64,000 nt of DNA from Hemibagrus wyckioides (GCF_019097595.1 NC_080720.1:30642852-30706851), one strand, 5' to 3'; counted from the first letter of the stretch, positions 1 to 12,785 are shown. Notes: generated by a model not told the origin, from the sequence alone. Made by a program: numbers and translations.

Positions 1-1366
1 CGTCGGCGTCGCACGCGCCCACCAGGAGTTTGATCACCTCGATGTGGTTGTGCATGGCGGCCAGGTGGAGGGGCGTATAGCCGGCGCTCGAGCGCGCGTT
101 CACGTCGAGCGCCACACTACGCTGCCGTGCGAAGTTCACAATTTGCGCGAGCAGCTCGTGCTTGCCCAGTTTGGCGGCCCAGTGAATGCACGTGAAGCCG
201 GTCACGAAGTCCTTCTTGGAAACGAGGCTGGGCTCGCTGTTCAGCAGCCGACGCAGGCTCTCCCATTCACCGTCACAGGCGCACATCATCCACTCGTGCT
301 CCAACGGGTCCAGCGTCACAGCGGCGCTCTCTTCCTCAGCGTGCGCGGAGTTTACCGACGACGAGTCGCCGTCGTTCTTGGCTGCGTGTCGGCTCTGCCT
401 GAGCACCATGCTGCGTCGTACCTGCGGCGAGCTGCTCATCAGGTGCGCGATAAAACTCTTTCGACTCCCTTTGGGCGTGTTGCTCGCAGAGTCCGCCCGT
501 CCCTCAAACGCGCCGCCGTCGCACGAGCCTAGACCGAGCCGCGTTGATCCACTCCCTGCTCCTGCCGTGTCCTCCTCGCGTTCTTTCGGTGCGGACTCGC
601 CTTCTAATATATCTGAGTGACTCTGATCGGCTCTGCCCTCGCTCGGGGCCTCGGTGTGCGTCGGTAGGCATGGAAGATGGATGAGTTTACTTACGTCACT
701 CGGCAGTAGGTGAGACGGTTCAGTCACGGCGATCTCTGGAACACATTCTCCCGTAGTTTTATCTGATATCCCAACCGACCTGATGTGGCTCCCAGCGCCA
801 GTGTTCCCGGCATTCTGATTGCCCATTTCCGTTTTATCCTCAGATCTGTTCGCGGTTGAAGTGAGTGCGCGTGAAGCTGATCCATCCGGACTGGTTTGCG
901 AAATAATCGGAGGTGTGCGCTCACCTGCGCCGGCGCAATCCGAGACAGGCGGTATTTCTTGTTTGGCATCTTTGTTCTCTGACGGGATGGTGGTGCTGAG
1001 CGCGTGGCTCCGGCACTCGCCCGGTCTGACAGGCGCGAGGCAGTCGTCCCTGCGGTTGTCATGGGTAACAACAGCGCTAAGGCTCGTTTCCAGGACGGAG
1101 GCGCTGTCCGGTCCATGATGGCCATTCTCCCGTTTCACCGACCCTCTGAATCTTTTCCTCAGACAGACGTATTTCTCACCTTTTTCCACTTGCACTACCG
1201 CGACGCTGTCGACGTAGCTCTTAAACGCCTCTTTAACAGCGGCTTTCTTCTCGGGGTCAGTGGAAAGGAAGGATCGGAAGTGGTTTATCAAATCCGCGTT
1301 CTTCACTCTCCCTCCTTTCTCCGTTAGAAAACATAAAACCGTTTCTTGGGTGCATTCGGTCGCCAT
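1..1366 (-). CDS. sowahc: SOWAHC-like ankyrin repeat protein, 5' part (partial at window edge)
   Basis: An open frame of 455 codons starts at 1366 (MATECTQETVLCFLTEKGGR) and runs without a stop off the left edge of the window. Residues 1 to about 80 form the conserved N-terminal SOWAH domain (NADLINHFRSFL, KEAFKSYVDSVA). A long polar, probably disordered stretch follows. From about residue 385 ankyrin repeats begin (GFTCIHWAAKLGKHELLAQI, then SAGYTPLHLAAMHNHIEVIK). No intron is visible, as is usual for this family, and the human protein is about 525 aa, so roughly 70 C-terminal residues lie outside the window. The SOWAHC assignment over SOWAHA/B/D rests mainly on the head-to-head position with septin 10, which I recall from human 2q13. 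The molecular function of the family is poorly known. Confidence 0.88.
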   Translation of the reverse strand, partial: MATECTQETVLCFLTEKGGRVKNADLINHFRSFLSTDPEKKAAVKEAFKSYVDSVAVVQVEKGEKYVCLRKRFRGSVKRENGHHGPDSASVLETSLSAVVTHDNRRDDCLAPVRPGECRSHALSTTIPSENKDAKQEIPPVSDCAGAGERTPPIISQTSPDGSASRALTSTANRSEDKTEMGNQNAGNTGAGSHIRSVGISDKTTGECVPEIAVTEPSHLLPSDVSKLIHLPCLPTHTEAPSEGRADQSHSDILEGESAPKEREEDTAGAGSGSTRLGLGSCDGGAFEGRADSASNTPKGSRKSFIAHLMSSSPQVRRSMVLRQSRHAAKNDGDSSSVNSAHAEEESAAVTLDPLEHEWMMCACDGEWESLRRLLNSEPSLVSKKDFVTGFTCIHWAAKLGKHELLAQIVNFARQRSVALDVNARSSAGYTPLHLAAMHNHIEVIKLLVGACDAD

Positions 1367-2131
1367 CAGATCACACTAAACAACACATCATCGACCATTA
1401 TTGTTTACCTGCATCTAGCAGGCTATCTGTTATTCCTAGTAAACAAAAGCGCCTCTCTTTACAGATTTAAATAAACAAGTCGATGCTTCCCCCACTTCTG
1501 TATCCCCCGTTATTTCGCCTCTTTATCCCGCTGCTAATCCCTAGTATTGCCAGTAAGTGGAGCAACCACGTCTTCATTCATTACTCGCAGCCAAGCAAGC
1601 ACACGTCCCGCCCTATAATCCCTCCTTACTGAAACTGTGACCGTTTGAACACCATCTTGGATCTCAATATCATGAGCCGTATAACAGTAGACGGCCCCTG
1701 CAAGAGCCAAAATGGATGCCAGTTTCTCATTTCCAATACTGTTGCATTTTCCCAGTTTATCTGGTTTAGATCGAACCATTGTAGACGTGGGGGAGATTTC
1801 GCGAATAATAACTCGTGATGTGATTTGTTTACAAATGTAAATAAAATACAAAAAATGCTAAACAGTGGTTTATAAAATTCTACGAATTAGTTACGGCTTC
1901 ATATCAACGACAGGACCTTCTTCGGTAAGGTATTTTTATGCCACCCAGGTAGAGATTTACCCTGTCGTGGACGGGCGTTCCTAAGGGGTGGTACATTCCT
2001 GTTGCATTCCAATCGTTTCTCCTCCAAACTTTTTCAATTGGCTTCACCCGCCTCTTTCATGTCGGTACTTTTTCAAATATAACTTATATTTAAAAGGAAA
2101 TTAAATTATAAGTCTTCATTCAAAATACAAC
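1367..2131. promoter_or_regulatory. Presumed shared promoter region between divergent sowahc and sept10
   Basis: The 765 bases separate two start codons pointing away from each other, so both upstream regions must lie here. An ATTGG (inverted CCAAT) occurs around 2037-2041, about 90 bases before the sept10 start. A 105-codon minus-strand open frame at 1534-1851 resembles no family I know. No TATA box is convincing. The bidirectional promoter is inferred from geometry only. Confidence 0.4.
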
Positions 2132-5100
2132 ATGGCTTCGTCAGATGTTGCTCGACAAGGGGTGAGATTCTTGTACATTTTCTTTAGCAGCTGTAATGTT
2201 GTTTTAGCTAGGTTGGGTTAGCAAGCTAGCAAGTTTAACTAGCAGTGGGATAAATCTCCATAGACTTGATGTTCCCTGATGATAGAAGTGCACTAGATTG
2301 GGTCAGAATTAACGCTTTGACGCCTTATGTTCTAAACTACGTGTCCATCAGGGAAATAAAACCCTAACTAAAATACACATTTAAGCCATACAGCAGTCTG
2401 TAAAGTGTTAGGAGTTTCATGTAAAGTTATGATCGTGGCTGAGACTTCCATGATTTTCCTCGAATGACGCAGAACAAGACTAAAGTGCTCTTTTATATTC
2501 TTACTAAATCATTTTCCTCTAGATTGACTCTCGTTATTCATCTTCTTGATCTGATTAGATCAACTTTCACTTGTAGGTTCACAAGAACCTTTTTTTATTT
2601 TCGATGACCCAACCTGTACTAGTTTTACGTCCGTCCAATTAAATCCTCTCTAGACCGTATAAGTCCCGCCCCTGGGGGTCGTGACTTGCTCTGCAGTAGC
2701 AGCTTGTCACTGCGCTCTTCCCTTTTCCCAACCATCGCTTGTGGGGAATTAATATATTATTAATGTTTTATTAGAAGCTTATTCGTTTTAAATAGGGCCG
2801 GATTTTGGGGTTATGTGCTTCACCAGCTTGTCAGACTAACTGAGAACGTGAATCAGGGTTTTCTTCCTCAGTAAGAGCAATATAATTTCATCACATAGCA
2901 ACTTCTCCAAGATACTGTCAGATCTGTTCAGGACGATTTGTCATAGATGTGATGTAACAGTTGTGAGTGAATCAGTCGAGCACGTCATCAGAACACGTCA
3001 TCACACCCACTTCCTGTTTCAAACCACGTCGCTTAACCTTCTAACATTCCTGAATTGACCCCCCAAAGTGCCACCCCATCTGTGGAATGCAGAAATAAAC
3101 ACGTCGTCCTCTCAAACGGTGACGAGCCACAGAGGGCTGTGCTGAGTGTAATGGCATGCTTATCTAAATACTAGAGAATGGGAAGGATTTCTAAATCTAA
3201 GCTACGACCTTAAGATCTTTCTTGCCTTAGAGAATTAATATATTTTCCCCCCCTCCCCTCCCCTTGTTCCCACGGGTGCAAACGTTTACATATCTTAAGG
3301 AAGAAATGAAAAATGGTGTCTAGGTTTCAGAGAAAGTTAAAAAATAAAGAGCCACAGGCGAGCCTCAATTTTAATGCAAATGAGCTATTATGACATCGTA
3401 AAGCAACAAATCCGACTGATTTGACTGAATGATTTTACATGGTTCAAAGTTTCCTCAGTATTCTGCTCACAGCTTTAGACTCTATTTATAGTCTAAAGTG
3501 TATCTTCTTCTTTCTGCTTTTCCCTTCAGGGGTGGCCACAGCGAATCATCTCTCTCCACCTATCCCTATCTTCTGCATCCTCAACACTTGCACCCACTTG
3601 CTTCATATCCTCATTTATTACATCCATATACCTCCTCTTTGGCCTTCCTCTTTGCCTCCTGCCTGGCAGCTCCATGTCCAACATTCCCCTACTAATATAC
3701 TCACTCTCTGAACACGTCCAAACCATCTTAATCTGTCCTCCCTAACTTCGTCCCCCAAACGTCCAACATGAGCTGTCCCTCTGATGTACTCGTTCCTAAT
3801 CCTGTCCAACCGTGTCACTCCCAAAGAGAACTTCGACATCTTCAGCTCTGACTCCTGTCTCTTCCTCAGTGTCACTGCCTCAAAACCATACAGCATGACC
3901 ACCTCTTGTCAAGTCTAAAGTGTAACAATGGAAGAAAAACTACTCATAGTCTTATACGTGATTTTTCGTTAAAAAACAAAATAAAATCTGGAAAGAATTT
4001 AGCAGGCATTGTGGGTAGTGCGGTTTATTTACTTTGCTAATATATCTATAGGAAGTCATGAATGAATTGTTGAATTTAAACAGAAGTGGTGCAGATATCA
4101 TCATCATCATTACATATTTTCGGCTGCTGTGTTGTGTCAGGTTTATGAAAGACAAACATCTGGATATGAGCAAACATGGTTAAAGTCGCTGCATAAATAT
4201 GAGACTTGGATAAAAACACATTTCTTCTTTAATATATTTTTTTAAAGACATTTCCTTGCTCTTTCTCAGACAATCCCTTACACACACAGGGAGTGGAAAC
4301 AAGTTTTTGTTCTCATCACTATTCAAGTTTACTAGAGGAACCGTGTCAGAACTGCGTGACTTAAGGGTGTTGTCTTTATGGACCGTGTCCCAAACACGAT
4401 CCACAAAACACTGTGGCTAAGCTTTCCAGATCGTGTCTCTATTTTTAGCCATAATTTTGCCTACGTAGCTGTTGCTTTATGCCTTTTTTTATTCTGTTCT
4501 TCTTGCTTCCTTTCATCAAGACTAAGGCACTAAAGACGCACCGCGATACAAGTCCTGACATTTCAGCTTTTCTCTGTGTGTTTTTGTCATTAAAGGCTTT
4601 AATCTCCTTTTTTTTTAAACAGGAAAGAAATGCCCGGCCCTTGTCGTTGTCTGGTCACGTTGGCTTTGACAGCTTACCAGATCAGCTGGTCAATAAATCC
4701 ACCAGTCAGGGCTTCTGCTTCAACATCCTCTGCATAGGTGATTATTATTCTGTCCTATTTGCCTTCTTTAAAGGGAAGTGGAGGTATTATTCACACACAT
4801 AACTTACACACAGACATGTCATTTCGTCCACAGGTGAGACAGGTATAGGGAAGTCCACTTTGATGGACACGCTGTTCAACACCAACTTTGAGAACTTTGA
4901 GTCGTCTCACTTTGAGCCACGCGTCAAGCTCCGCGCCCAGACGTACGACCTCCAGGAGAGCAACGTGCGTCTCAAGCTCACCATCGTCAACACGGTGGGG
5001 TTCGGAGACCAGATGAACAAACAAGATAGGTGAGTAGGCACGAGCAGGTGGGCGGGGCAGTCAGGAAGATGTTTATACAGACAGGAAGATTGACAGATGT

Positions 5101-8100
5101 TTAGTTTGGCAGGACACTTTCGTATAGTATGTGAACACCTGAACACAGCACTCCCCCCTTTGCTGTTATTATAAGCTCCAATCTTCTGGGAAGGCTTTCC
5201 ATTAGATGTTGGATTGTGGATGTGGGGATTTGTGTTCATTCTGCCACAAGAGCATTAGTGAGATCAGACACTGATGTTGGGATGTTGAAGTGGCTCCAAG
5301 GTGTTCAGTGGGTCAGAGTCAGGGCTCTGTGCAGGACACTCGAGTTCTCACCTCCATCGAGTGTAGACAGGAACTAATTTTTACATACGCTCAGTCTGCG
5401 ATTTTTAACAGAAAGATCGCTTTCCCAGCTACCAGCACGTGGTGGATTACATCGACACGCAGTTCGAGTCCTACCTGCAAGAAGAGCTGAAGATCAAGCG
5501 CTCACTGCACAACTACCACGACTCGCGCATCCACGCCTGCCTGTACTTCATCGCCCCGTCCGGACACTCGCTGAAATCCCTCGACCTGGTCACCATGAAG
5601 AAACTGGACAGCAAGGTTGGTACACAATACCCTTAATTAAACAGATATCCAGAAACATTCTCCATTTTTATGAACACACCTATTTAGCTGTGCCAAAAAC
5701 ATTTGGTGATATTCATTTTTAACAGAATTAAATCTATCATGCAGGACATGTTTTGTTCCCTGTGCTTCTTTCTGTAATTCTGAACTTGTTAATGTTGACA
5801 TGGAAGTGTAACAGAGGCAAATCATTCTGAAATCATTCTCTTCTGAAAATATTCACCCACACTTAATTAATGCACCGATCAGCCATAACATTATGACCAC
5901 CTGCGTAACATTGTGTTGGTCCCCCTTTTGCTGCTACAGCAGCCCTGACCCCTCGAGGCATGGACTCCACTAGATCCCTGAAGGTGTGCTGTGGGATCTG
6001 GCACCAAGATGTTAGCAACAGATCCTTTGAGTCCTGTAAGTTGCGAGGTGGGGCCTCCATGGATCAGACTTTTTTGTCCAGCAAAACCCACAGATGCTCG
6101 ATTGGATTGAGATCCGTTTCCATTAAAGTGTGTACATGGTCTGCAACAGTGTTTAGGTAGGTGGTACGTGTCAAAGTAACGTCCACATGGATGGCAGGAC
6201 CCGAGGTTTCCCAGGAGAACATTGCCCAAAGCTTGACGCCGCCTCCCCCGGCTTGCCGTCTTCCCACAGTGCATCCTGGTGCCATGTGTTCCCCAGGAAA
6301 GCGGCCATCCACGTGATGTAAAAGAAAACGTGATTCATCAGACCAGGCCACCTTCTTCCATTGCTTCGTGGTCAAGTTCTGATGCTCACATGCCCATTGT
6401 TGGCGCTTTCGGTTGTGCAGTCCTTGTGAATGGTTTCGAATGGATACTCCAAAAACTTAAAACCTAAATGCTGTAATGATTTATTCTCCCACTCCCCAGT
6501 GTCTCCTAGATGATTCAAGGATGACTTTGAGTCTCAGGTCTTCTTCTTCTCACGAGTTTTTTCCTCACCACTTATCCTTTGCCTTGCTAATTAAGGATCT
6601 AAATCTCCACCCAGATCTAAATTCAGACTCTCTTTGTTATTCTACACTCCATTTTTAGAAGACATCCCTATTTTGTTAGATTTTTATATCCTTGTATCTC
6701 CAGCACAAAATGTAAGCAGTTACATCAAGGCGAATTTGTGTAAAAACTGTTCCCCAACTCTAAGAAGTACTTAACAGTGTTACCGAAAATACTTTGTAAG
6801 AGTAAAATTCCGTCTCGGCCACTCTGGGAAGTGCCTGTGGCTACATCTGAGGAGGAAAGAACGAGGGAGGACTTCACATTTCTGACATTTTCCCCCTCAT
6901 CTGTAGGATTTATTCTTCAGCTGTCCTGTATACAGTCTTGTATGAGGCTATTGTGTGTGTGTTTGTGTGAGATTTTAGGACCTCTGGTATATTCTGGGTG
7001 TGTGTATATGTGTGTCTGGTTTCATGGCTGGCACTCAGTGGGTGATTCCTCCTCAAAAATGCTGGCAGAAGGACAGAACTAGTGTTTGTGTCATGCTCCA
7101 CAACTCTCTGAGCCAGGCTCGAGAGGCTTTCTTTTCTTTGGTGTTGTAGAATCTGTGGCTGCATTAAGAAACAGTAATGTTTCATACAAATCAGTCTTCT
7201 TTAATTCTTTAATTTGTGCATTTAGATGAATAAAAGTGATTGGTGTGTCAGTGGTTGGTCATCAACATTGCCCTTTAATGCTTTAAGTCCGGAAACACTT
7301 TGACTGCCCACAAAATCACTCAACCTTGATCTTATGAAAAGAAAACCCTTCCAAAGAATTAGGATGAAGAGCAATCATGAAAATGAGTCCGTTCTTGTCC
7401 AATACTTGGTTACCTTTCCCTTTAAGATGGAAGTGTAACAGAGGCTGAGAAATCATTCTCTTTTGTAAATATTCACCGACACACAAGAAATACACCGATC
7501 AGCCATAACATTATGACCACCTGCCTAATATTGTGTATAGGTCCCGCTTTTGCTGCTAAAATAGCCCTGACCCGTCGCGGTATAGACTCCACTAGATCCC
7601 TAAAGGTGTGCTGTGGTATCTGGCACCGAGATGTTAGCAGAAGATCCTTTAAGTCCTGTGACATGGGGACTTGTTTGTTTATTGCTTGGTGAGCTTGATT
7701 TCAGAGCCAGCCATGACACTACGCCTGATGTCATGCATGCTCCTTGTTTTTTTTAAAGGTGAATATAATCCCCGTCATCGCGAAGGCCGATACCATCTCT
7801 AAGAGCGAGCTGCACAAGTTTAAGATTAAGATCATGAGCGAGCTGGTGAGCAACGGAGTGCAGATCTATCAGTTCCCCACCGACGACGAGACCGTGGCCA
7901 AGATCAACAGCGCCATGAACGTGAGTACGAATAATGTGTGAGCTTTAATAAAGTGTATTGTGACGCATTAGAACGATGGCAGTCAATAGCGCATTGCGTA
8001 ATAAAAAAGGATTGAGGATTGTCAACAAAGGTTTTAATGAGAAATCTAAATCGGAGTAGTGTATATACAATACATAAGCATGCAGGAAAATAGGTGAACA

Positions 8101-10241
8101 GAAATGCTTTTGATTTTTGAAAGTAAAAACTTTTATTATCAGAGCAGAGTAATGTAGTGTATTAGAATGTAAGAATCCTCAACTGGTTTCTATGTCGTTT
8201 CCAGGGCCACCTGCCATTTGCAGTGGTGGGAAGCACAGAGGAGGTGAAGATTGGGAATAAGATGGTGAAAGCTCGACAGTACCCCTGGGGTGTGGTGCAA
8301 GGTATGCTGTGTGTGTGTGTGTTTCATGCTGGTTGGTTGTTCAGCATAGATTTGCTGCAGCGCACTTGTGTGTTTCAGTGGAGAACGAGAACCACTGTGA
8401 TTTTGTGAAGCTGCGGGAGATGCTGATCTGCGTGAACATGGAGGACCTGCGAGAGCAAACGCACACACGCCACTACGAGCTCTACAGACGCTGCAAACTG
8501 GAGGAGATGGGCTTTAAAGACACGGATGCCGATAGCAAACCAGTCAGGTAGAAACAATAGCCTTTAATGTGTGTGTTCTCCAGGCATGTATCGTGTGTGT
8601 GTGTGTGTGTTATTAGCATGTATGTTTGGATTATTTTCCAATAACGCCGTGTCCAGAAGTGTTTCATTCCTCTTTTTACCCCAGGTTGCACTAGTAGAGA
8701 GATCAGATCAGATGATGAACGGTAATCTGTGTCTTCTCAGCCTGCAGGAGACGTACGAGGCGAAGCGTCAGGAGTTTCTCTTGGAGCTGCAGAGGAGGGA
8801 GGAGGAAATGAGGCAGATGTTTGTCCTGCGTGTCAAAGAGAAAGAGACGGAACTGAAGGAGGCCGAGAGAGAGGTATCCATCCTTATAGTCTGACACACA
8901 CTGTTAAGGAGAGGAGTACTTAACTACACACACACACATATGGAGCAGATTAAAGGAGTGGTGTAGGGGATTAAGCAGAGTGCTCTCCGTCCATTTTCTC
9001 ACTAACGTAATAAATGTGGAGTAATAAATAAAGCTCTTCCGTTTCCTTCACACTAATGCAGTCTGAAAGATAAATTTCTTCAATTTGCCCTGATCCCCTT
9101 TAAGCATTTTACCACCAGAGGTAATATTCAGGTGCTTTTTTTATGTTGTTATTCCCTGAAAATGGTAACCAAATTCCAAACATGCCATAACGAACGAGAT
9201 CGTGTGTGTGTGTATGCGCGCGTGTGTAGCTCCAGGGCAAGTTTGAGCAGCTGAAGCGCCTGCACGCTGACGAGAAAAGCAAGCTGGATGAGAAGAGGAA
9301 GGCTCTGGAGGATGAGATGAACTCGTTCAGTAAGAAGAAAGCCGCGGCCGAGCTCCTGCAGGGTCAGTCCTTCAGCTCCAACTCCAACCTGAAGAAGGAC
9401 AAAGACCGCAAGAAGTACGCAACACGCTCACCTAACAATATCAGTAATGCACATTCTGTTATCTGTCCGTTTTATTTATTTATTAGCTAGTAGGGTGCGC
9501 AATAACAGGAAATAAACATTTAAGCTTAGACAATATGAGTAGCGTGTTTACATGGAGCTTGATAAAAAGGGGCGGGGTTGATACTAAAAACAAATTTTAT
9601 ATTATCGTAATGAGGGCAAGAAGCCTTTATTATCGCCACACATACATTACAGCACAGTGGAATTCTTTACTTCGCACATCCCAGCTGAGGAAGTTGGGGT
9701 CAGAGTGCAGGGGCAGTTATGATACAGCGCCCCTGGGGCAGAGAGGGTTAAGGGCCTTGCTCAACAGTGGAGCTTGGTGGTGCTGGGGTTCAAGTTCCTG
9801 ATCCTCTGATCAAGTACCCACAGCCTTAACCACTTGAGCCACCACTGCCCATATATAAGATATTAAAGTCATCTAGTTTTCATAATTAGGAAGCTTTGTG
9901 TAGTCTCTTGTGTGTCTTTATTTGCTCTGTAGTATAAGAGAAAATGTTAGTCCTTAAAACAACTCATGGATCTCTGTGACAATGAGCCTTGTTTATTAGT
10001 CAGATTTTTTTTCCTCCCTCTTCGCTAAAACAAAGCCTCTCTATAGAAATGTAGTGCCAGATGAGCAAACCAAGGGCTGCAGTGTTAATGGCACACTCAC
10101 TACCCCTTACTATGTAATGAGCAAGAATGTGTGTATAGATAATGGAAGAGCACCATTTCGAGTTAAATTTGCATTGAGAGATGAAGTTACTGTTGTTTCT
10201 GACCTGCCGCTGTTTCTCTGTCCAGCTCCGGATTCATGTAA
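2132..10241 (+). CDS. sept10: Septin 10 (SEPT6-group septin GTPase), 10 exons, 429 aa
   Basis: Exons: 2132-2161, 4623-4737, 4834-5029, 5429-5615, 7759-7920, 8205-8301, 8379-8547, 8741-8873, 9230-9414, 10226-10241. All introns are GT-AG, the phases match, and the total is 1290 nt including TAA. The product should be a filament-forming septin of the SEPT6 group. The P-loop is GETGIGKST (residues 49-57), the G3 region is NTVGFGD (101-107, the SEPT6-group form rather than DTPG), and G4 is AKAD (184-187). A C-terminal coiled coil (about 325-405) ends in KNSGFM, comparable with KNSNFL in human septin 10. The start MASSDVAR matches septin 10, and the sowahc neighbour supports the paralogue choice. 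An alternative acceptor at about 5411 lies 17 nt upstream of the exon 4 acceptor; using it would shift the frame. Confidence 0.95.
2162..4622 (+). other. sept10 intron 1
   Basis: This 2.46-kb first intron follows a 30-nt coding exon. It is AT-rich, with a CT-rich patch near 3245-3265 and a LINE fragment at about 3525-3905. I see no other coding sequence. Confidence 0.7.
3525..3905 (-). mobile_element. Degenerate LINE fragment (C-terminal part of a reverse-transcriptase ORF)
   Basis: Minus-strand frames give pieces typical of the C-terminus of a fish non-LTR retrotransposon polyprotein: [54 protein letters not shown] and [12 protein letters not shown]. The last piece is in a different frame from the first, so the copy is frameshifted and dead. 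It lies antisense to sept10 inside intron 1. A second copy of the same element is at 62090-62770. The LINE clade is not certain. Confidence 0.75.
5100..5345. mobile_element. Tc1-like transposon fragment (family B)
   Basis: The text around 5180-5330 (lead words AATCTTCTGGGAAGGCTTTCC, ATTTGTGTTCATTCTGCCAC, GTCAGGGCTCTGTGCAGG) is a diverged copy of the family seen better at 30749-31249 and 60395-60660. It lies in sept10 intron 3. No usable open frame remains. Confidence 0.55.
5878..6460 (-). mobile_element. Internally deleted Tc1-like transposon with broken transposase (family A)
   Basis: The copy begins at a terminal motif (CATAACATTATGACCACCTG) and carries minus-strand transposase pieces: [55 protein letters not shown] and [20 protein letters not shown]. 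The pieces are split over frames, and the catalytic middle between the [12 protein letters not shown] and DLNPIEHLW blocks is missing. It is therefore an inactive deletion derivative inside sept10 intron 4. Confidence 0.85.
7496..7662 (-). mobile_element. Tc1-like transposon end fragment (family A)
   Basis: The same terminal motif (CATAACATTATGACCACCTG) is followed by the transposase C-terminus read on the minus strand ([20 protein letters not shown]). Only the last roughly 165 bases are present. It is a second family A copy in the same sept10 intron, 1.6 kb from the first. Confidence 0.8.
9600..9850 (-). mobile_element. tRNA-derived SINE, minus orientation
   Basis: The reverse strand reads GGGCAGTGGTGGCTCAAGTG then GGTTAAGG (A-box-like). 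A B-box-like sequence follows after the GATCAGAGGATCAGGAACTT stretch, and then the body GAGCAAGGCCCTTAACC. The forward copy at 62129-62395 shares this body and the A box. It lies in sept10 intron 9. Confidence 0.7.
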
Positions 10242-10914
10242 GGAAGCTGCATTTGAAGACTGGATCCATTCCACTCGGTACAGACGTTTCTCCAACCATC
10301 CTGAGAAAAAAAATGACTATTATCCAGCTAGTTTTCTATCTCTTTCGTGTTTTTTATTATTCGAGTATATATCAGCAGGACCGCTGTGTGTATCATTTGT
10401 ATTACAGTCTCTTTTTATATTTTTCCTTCACTCAGTTTTTTTTTTTTAATGTAGGATTTGAGGATGGTCACTAGGGGTCGATGAGACTGTAAGTTTTGTA
10501 TTTGGGGAGCAAAGTGCCTTTAGAAATCCTGTGCCTTACTGAAGGATCAGCCATCAGCATCAATCAGTTTATTCGGACATCAGGTTAATGCACAGTTGCA
10601 CGATTTGATATAACTTCAGGAACACTGAACAATACAAGGCGCTCCACAAGTTTAGAATGTGGAGTGGACTCTAACTGCAGTCTGGACCTTTAAATAAATA
10701 AATTATAGATACCAAAAAAAAAAAAAAAAACTGATTCTGGATCATCCTAATGATGCAGATATTTGTTTTCTAAATATTTTTGTGACCAAACGATCACAAA
10801 AAAGAATACTTCCACTGTTTGCTTTAACACTAAGAACATTTATGTTTTTTTTGTGTGTTTTTTTTAAGTGTATTTATCTAAGCTTTGTATGGGGTAAAAA
10901 TCATTTAAAGCATG

Positions 10915-10920
10915 AATAAA
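10915..10920 (+). terminator. Polyadenylation signal AATAAA for sept10
   Basis: A canonical AATAAA lies 674 bases after the sept10 stop codon in an AT-rich 3' UTR that also holds a 17-base A run near 10714. It is the first well-placed signal seen downstream of the stop. Confidence 0.55.
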
Positions 10921-11090
10921 GTTTGAATGGAAATATCGTGCTGATATTTTGTTCCGTCTAAATGTCCTGATTACGTTTAATGCTTATTATAGGGTACAGA
11001 TCTCGTCTCTAAAGCAAACTGAGTGGACTGTGAAAATCAGAGGGTCATTTAATCCACTGCCGATATTATATAGTGGATTAATACCAGCCA

Positions 11091-11432
11091 GGCATAACAT
11101 TATGACCACCTGCCTAATATTTTTTGCCCTGACTCGTCATGCACTGTATTCTGACCCCTTTCTATCAGAACCAGCATTAACGTCTTCAGCAATTTGAGCA
11201 ACAGTAGCTTGTCTGTTGGATCGGATCACATTGGCCAGCCTTCACTCTTCAAGTGCATCAGTGAGCCTTGACCGCCCATGACCCTGTTGCCGGTTCACCA
11301 CTGTTCCCTCCTTGGACCACTTTGGATAGATTTTTCCTGAACACATCAACGTTGAGGACAAAATGTTCACTTGCTGCCTAATATGTCCCACCTACTAACA
11401 GGTGCCATGATGAGATGTCAGTGGTCATAATG
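11091..11432 (-). mobile_element. Family A Tc1-like deletion derivative with both ends
   Basis: The element starts CAGGCATAACATTATGACCA and ends with the reverse complement (TGGTCATAATGTTATGCCTG), giving perfect 20-base inverted ends about 340 bases apart. Internal text corresponds to the transposase N-terminal coding region on the minus strand, with stops. It looks like a MITE-type deletion product. Confidence 0.8.
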
Positions 11433-11441
11433 TTATGCCTG

Positions 11442-11490
<49 letters not shown>

Positions 11491-12464
11491 TAAGAAATTA
11501 CAGTGCTCATATCTCTGCTCTAGAGAGCGATAGAGCAAAACTAATTGCACCCCTGTGTTTGTCTTGATCTTGATTCACTGTGTGAATTTATTGGCGATCT
11601 CAGAATGTCAAATTTTGTCCCCAAATATGCAGTAAGGGGTTAGCCTTTGTGTGTTTTTTTTTTTTTTTTTTTCTGTTGAAAATTCATCATTCTCTGATTT
11701 TCACCAGATTCACACAGTGCATTAAGGTGCTGAAGACTAACGCAGAAGGGCACTGTTTTGCTCGATCAGTCTCTACAGCTGAGATACCACACACTCATGT
11801 CTGACATACTGCACTGAATAAAATATATAGAATCGGGATGCACAAACTTAATGTAATATACTGCACCTGTTTATCTACTACACTAGACTAACACATTTAT
11901 ATGCTACACTATAGCACACTACATGATACTGTACTATATTTATACTACACTACACTATGCAATATTATACTATGCTATACTGTACCAGGTTCACATTAAA
12001 AGGAAAACTGAGGGCACACTTGTTAGTCTTGACCTCCCTAACACTTTTTTTTTTTTACCAAATAAACACAAAGGCTAACCCCTTACTGTATTTTTGGCAC
12101 AAAATTCATTGTTCACCTCAGGCTTGCTCATTCATTCTTTATGTCCTCCAGAACCGAGCCATACTTATGGTGTAAGGCTGCATAATATAGCACTGTATAT
12201 CCTAGTATAGTATAATGTAGTAGATAAACAGGTATACAGTATAATACATTAGGGTATAGATAGTTGTAGGTGGATAATTACAATGTTATGGTGTAGTCTG
12301 GAATAATAGAGTTAAGTGTAGTATTGTAGCGTAGAATATAGCAGATAAAAATAGTTCATATTCTATCCAAGCTTTTTCACATCAACCATTAAAATTAAAT
12401 TTGTGCATCCCAATTCTACAAATTCTATTGCGTGATAGAGCCTACATACACACACAGATCACAT

Positions 12465-12760
12465 ATAACATTATGAGTAGTGATAGGTGAAGTGAATAAC
12501 GCTGATGATCTCCATCATGGCACCTGTTAGTGGGTGGGATATATTAGACAGCAAGTCAACATTTTGTCCTCAAAGTTGATGTTAGAAGCAGGAAAAATGG
12601 ACAAGCATAAGGATTTGAGCGAGTTTGACCAAGGGCCGAAGTGTGATGGCTAAACGACTGGATCTCCAAAACTGCAGCTCTTGTAGGGTGTTCCCAGTCT
12701 GCAGTGGTCAGTATCTATCAAAAGTGGTCCAAGGAAGGAACAGTGGCTATAAATTGGAGT
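12465..12760 (+). mobile_element. Family A Tc1-like 5' fragment abutting a GA microsatellite
   Basis: The plus strand has the degraded terminus (ACATATAACATTATGAG) and the transposase start region. It includes a frame coding VSIYQKWSKEGTV, which belongs to the helix-turn-helix part of this transposase. The similarity stops just before the GA repeat at 12786. Confidence 0.7.
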
Positions 12761-12780
12761 TGTATCTCAGCTGAAGAGAG

Positions 12781-12785
<5 letters not shown>

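Noticed and set aside
1534..1851. 105-codon minus-strand frame in the sowahc-sept10 interval
   Set aside because: No family is recognised and there is no splice or promoter support. It could be chance, so it is mentioned only within the intergenic entry.
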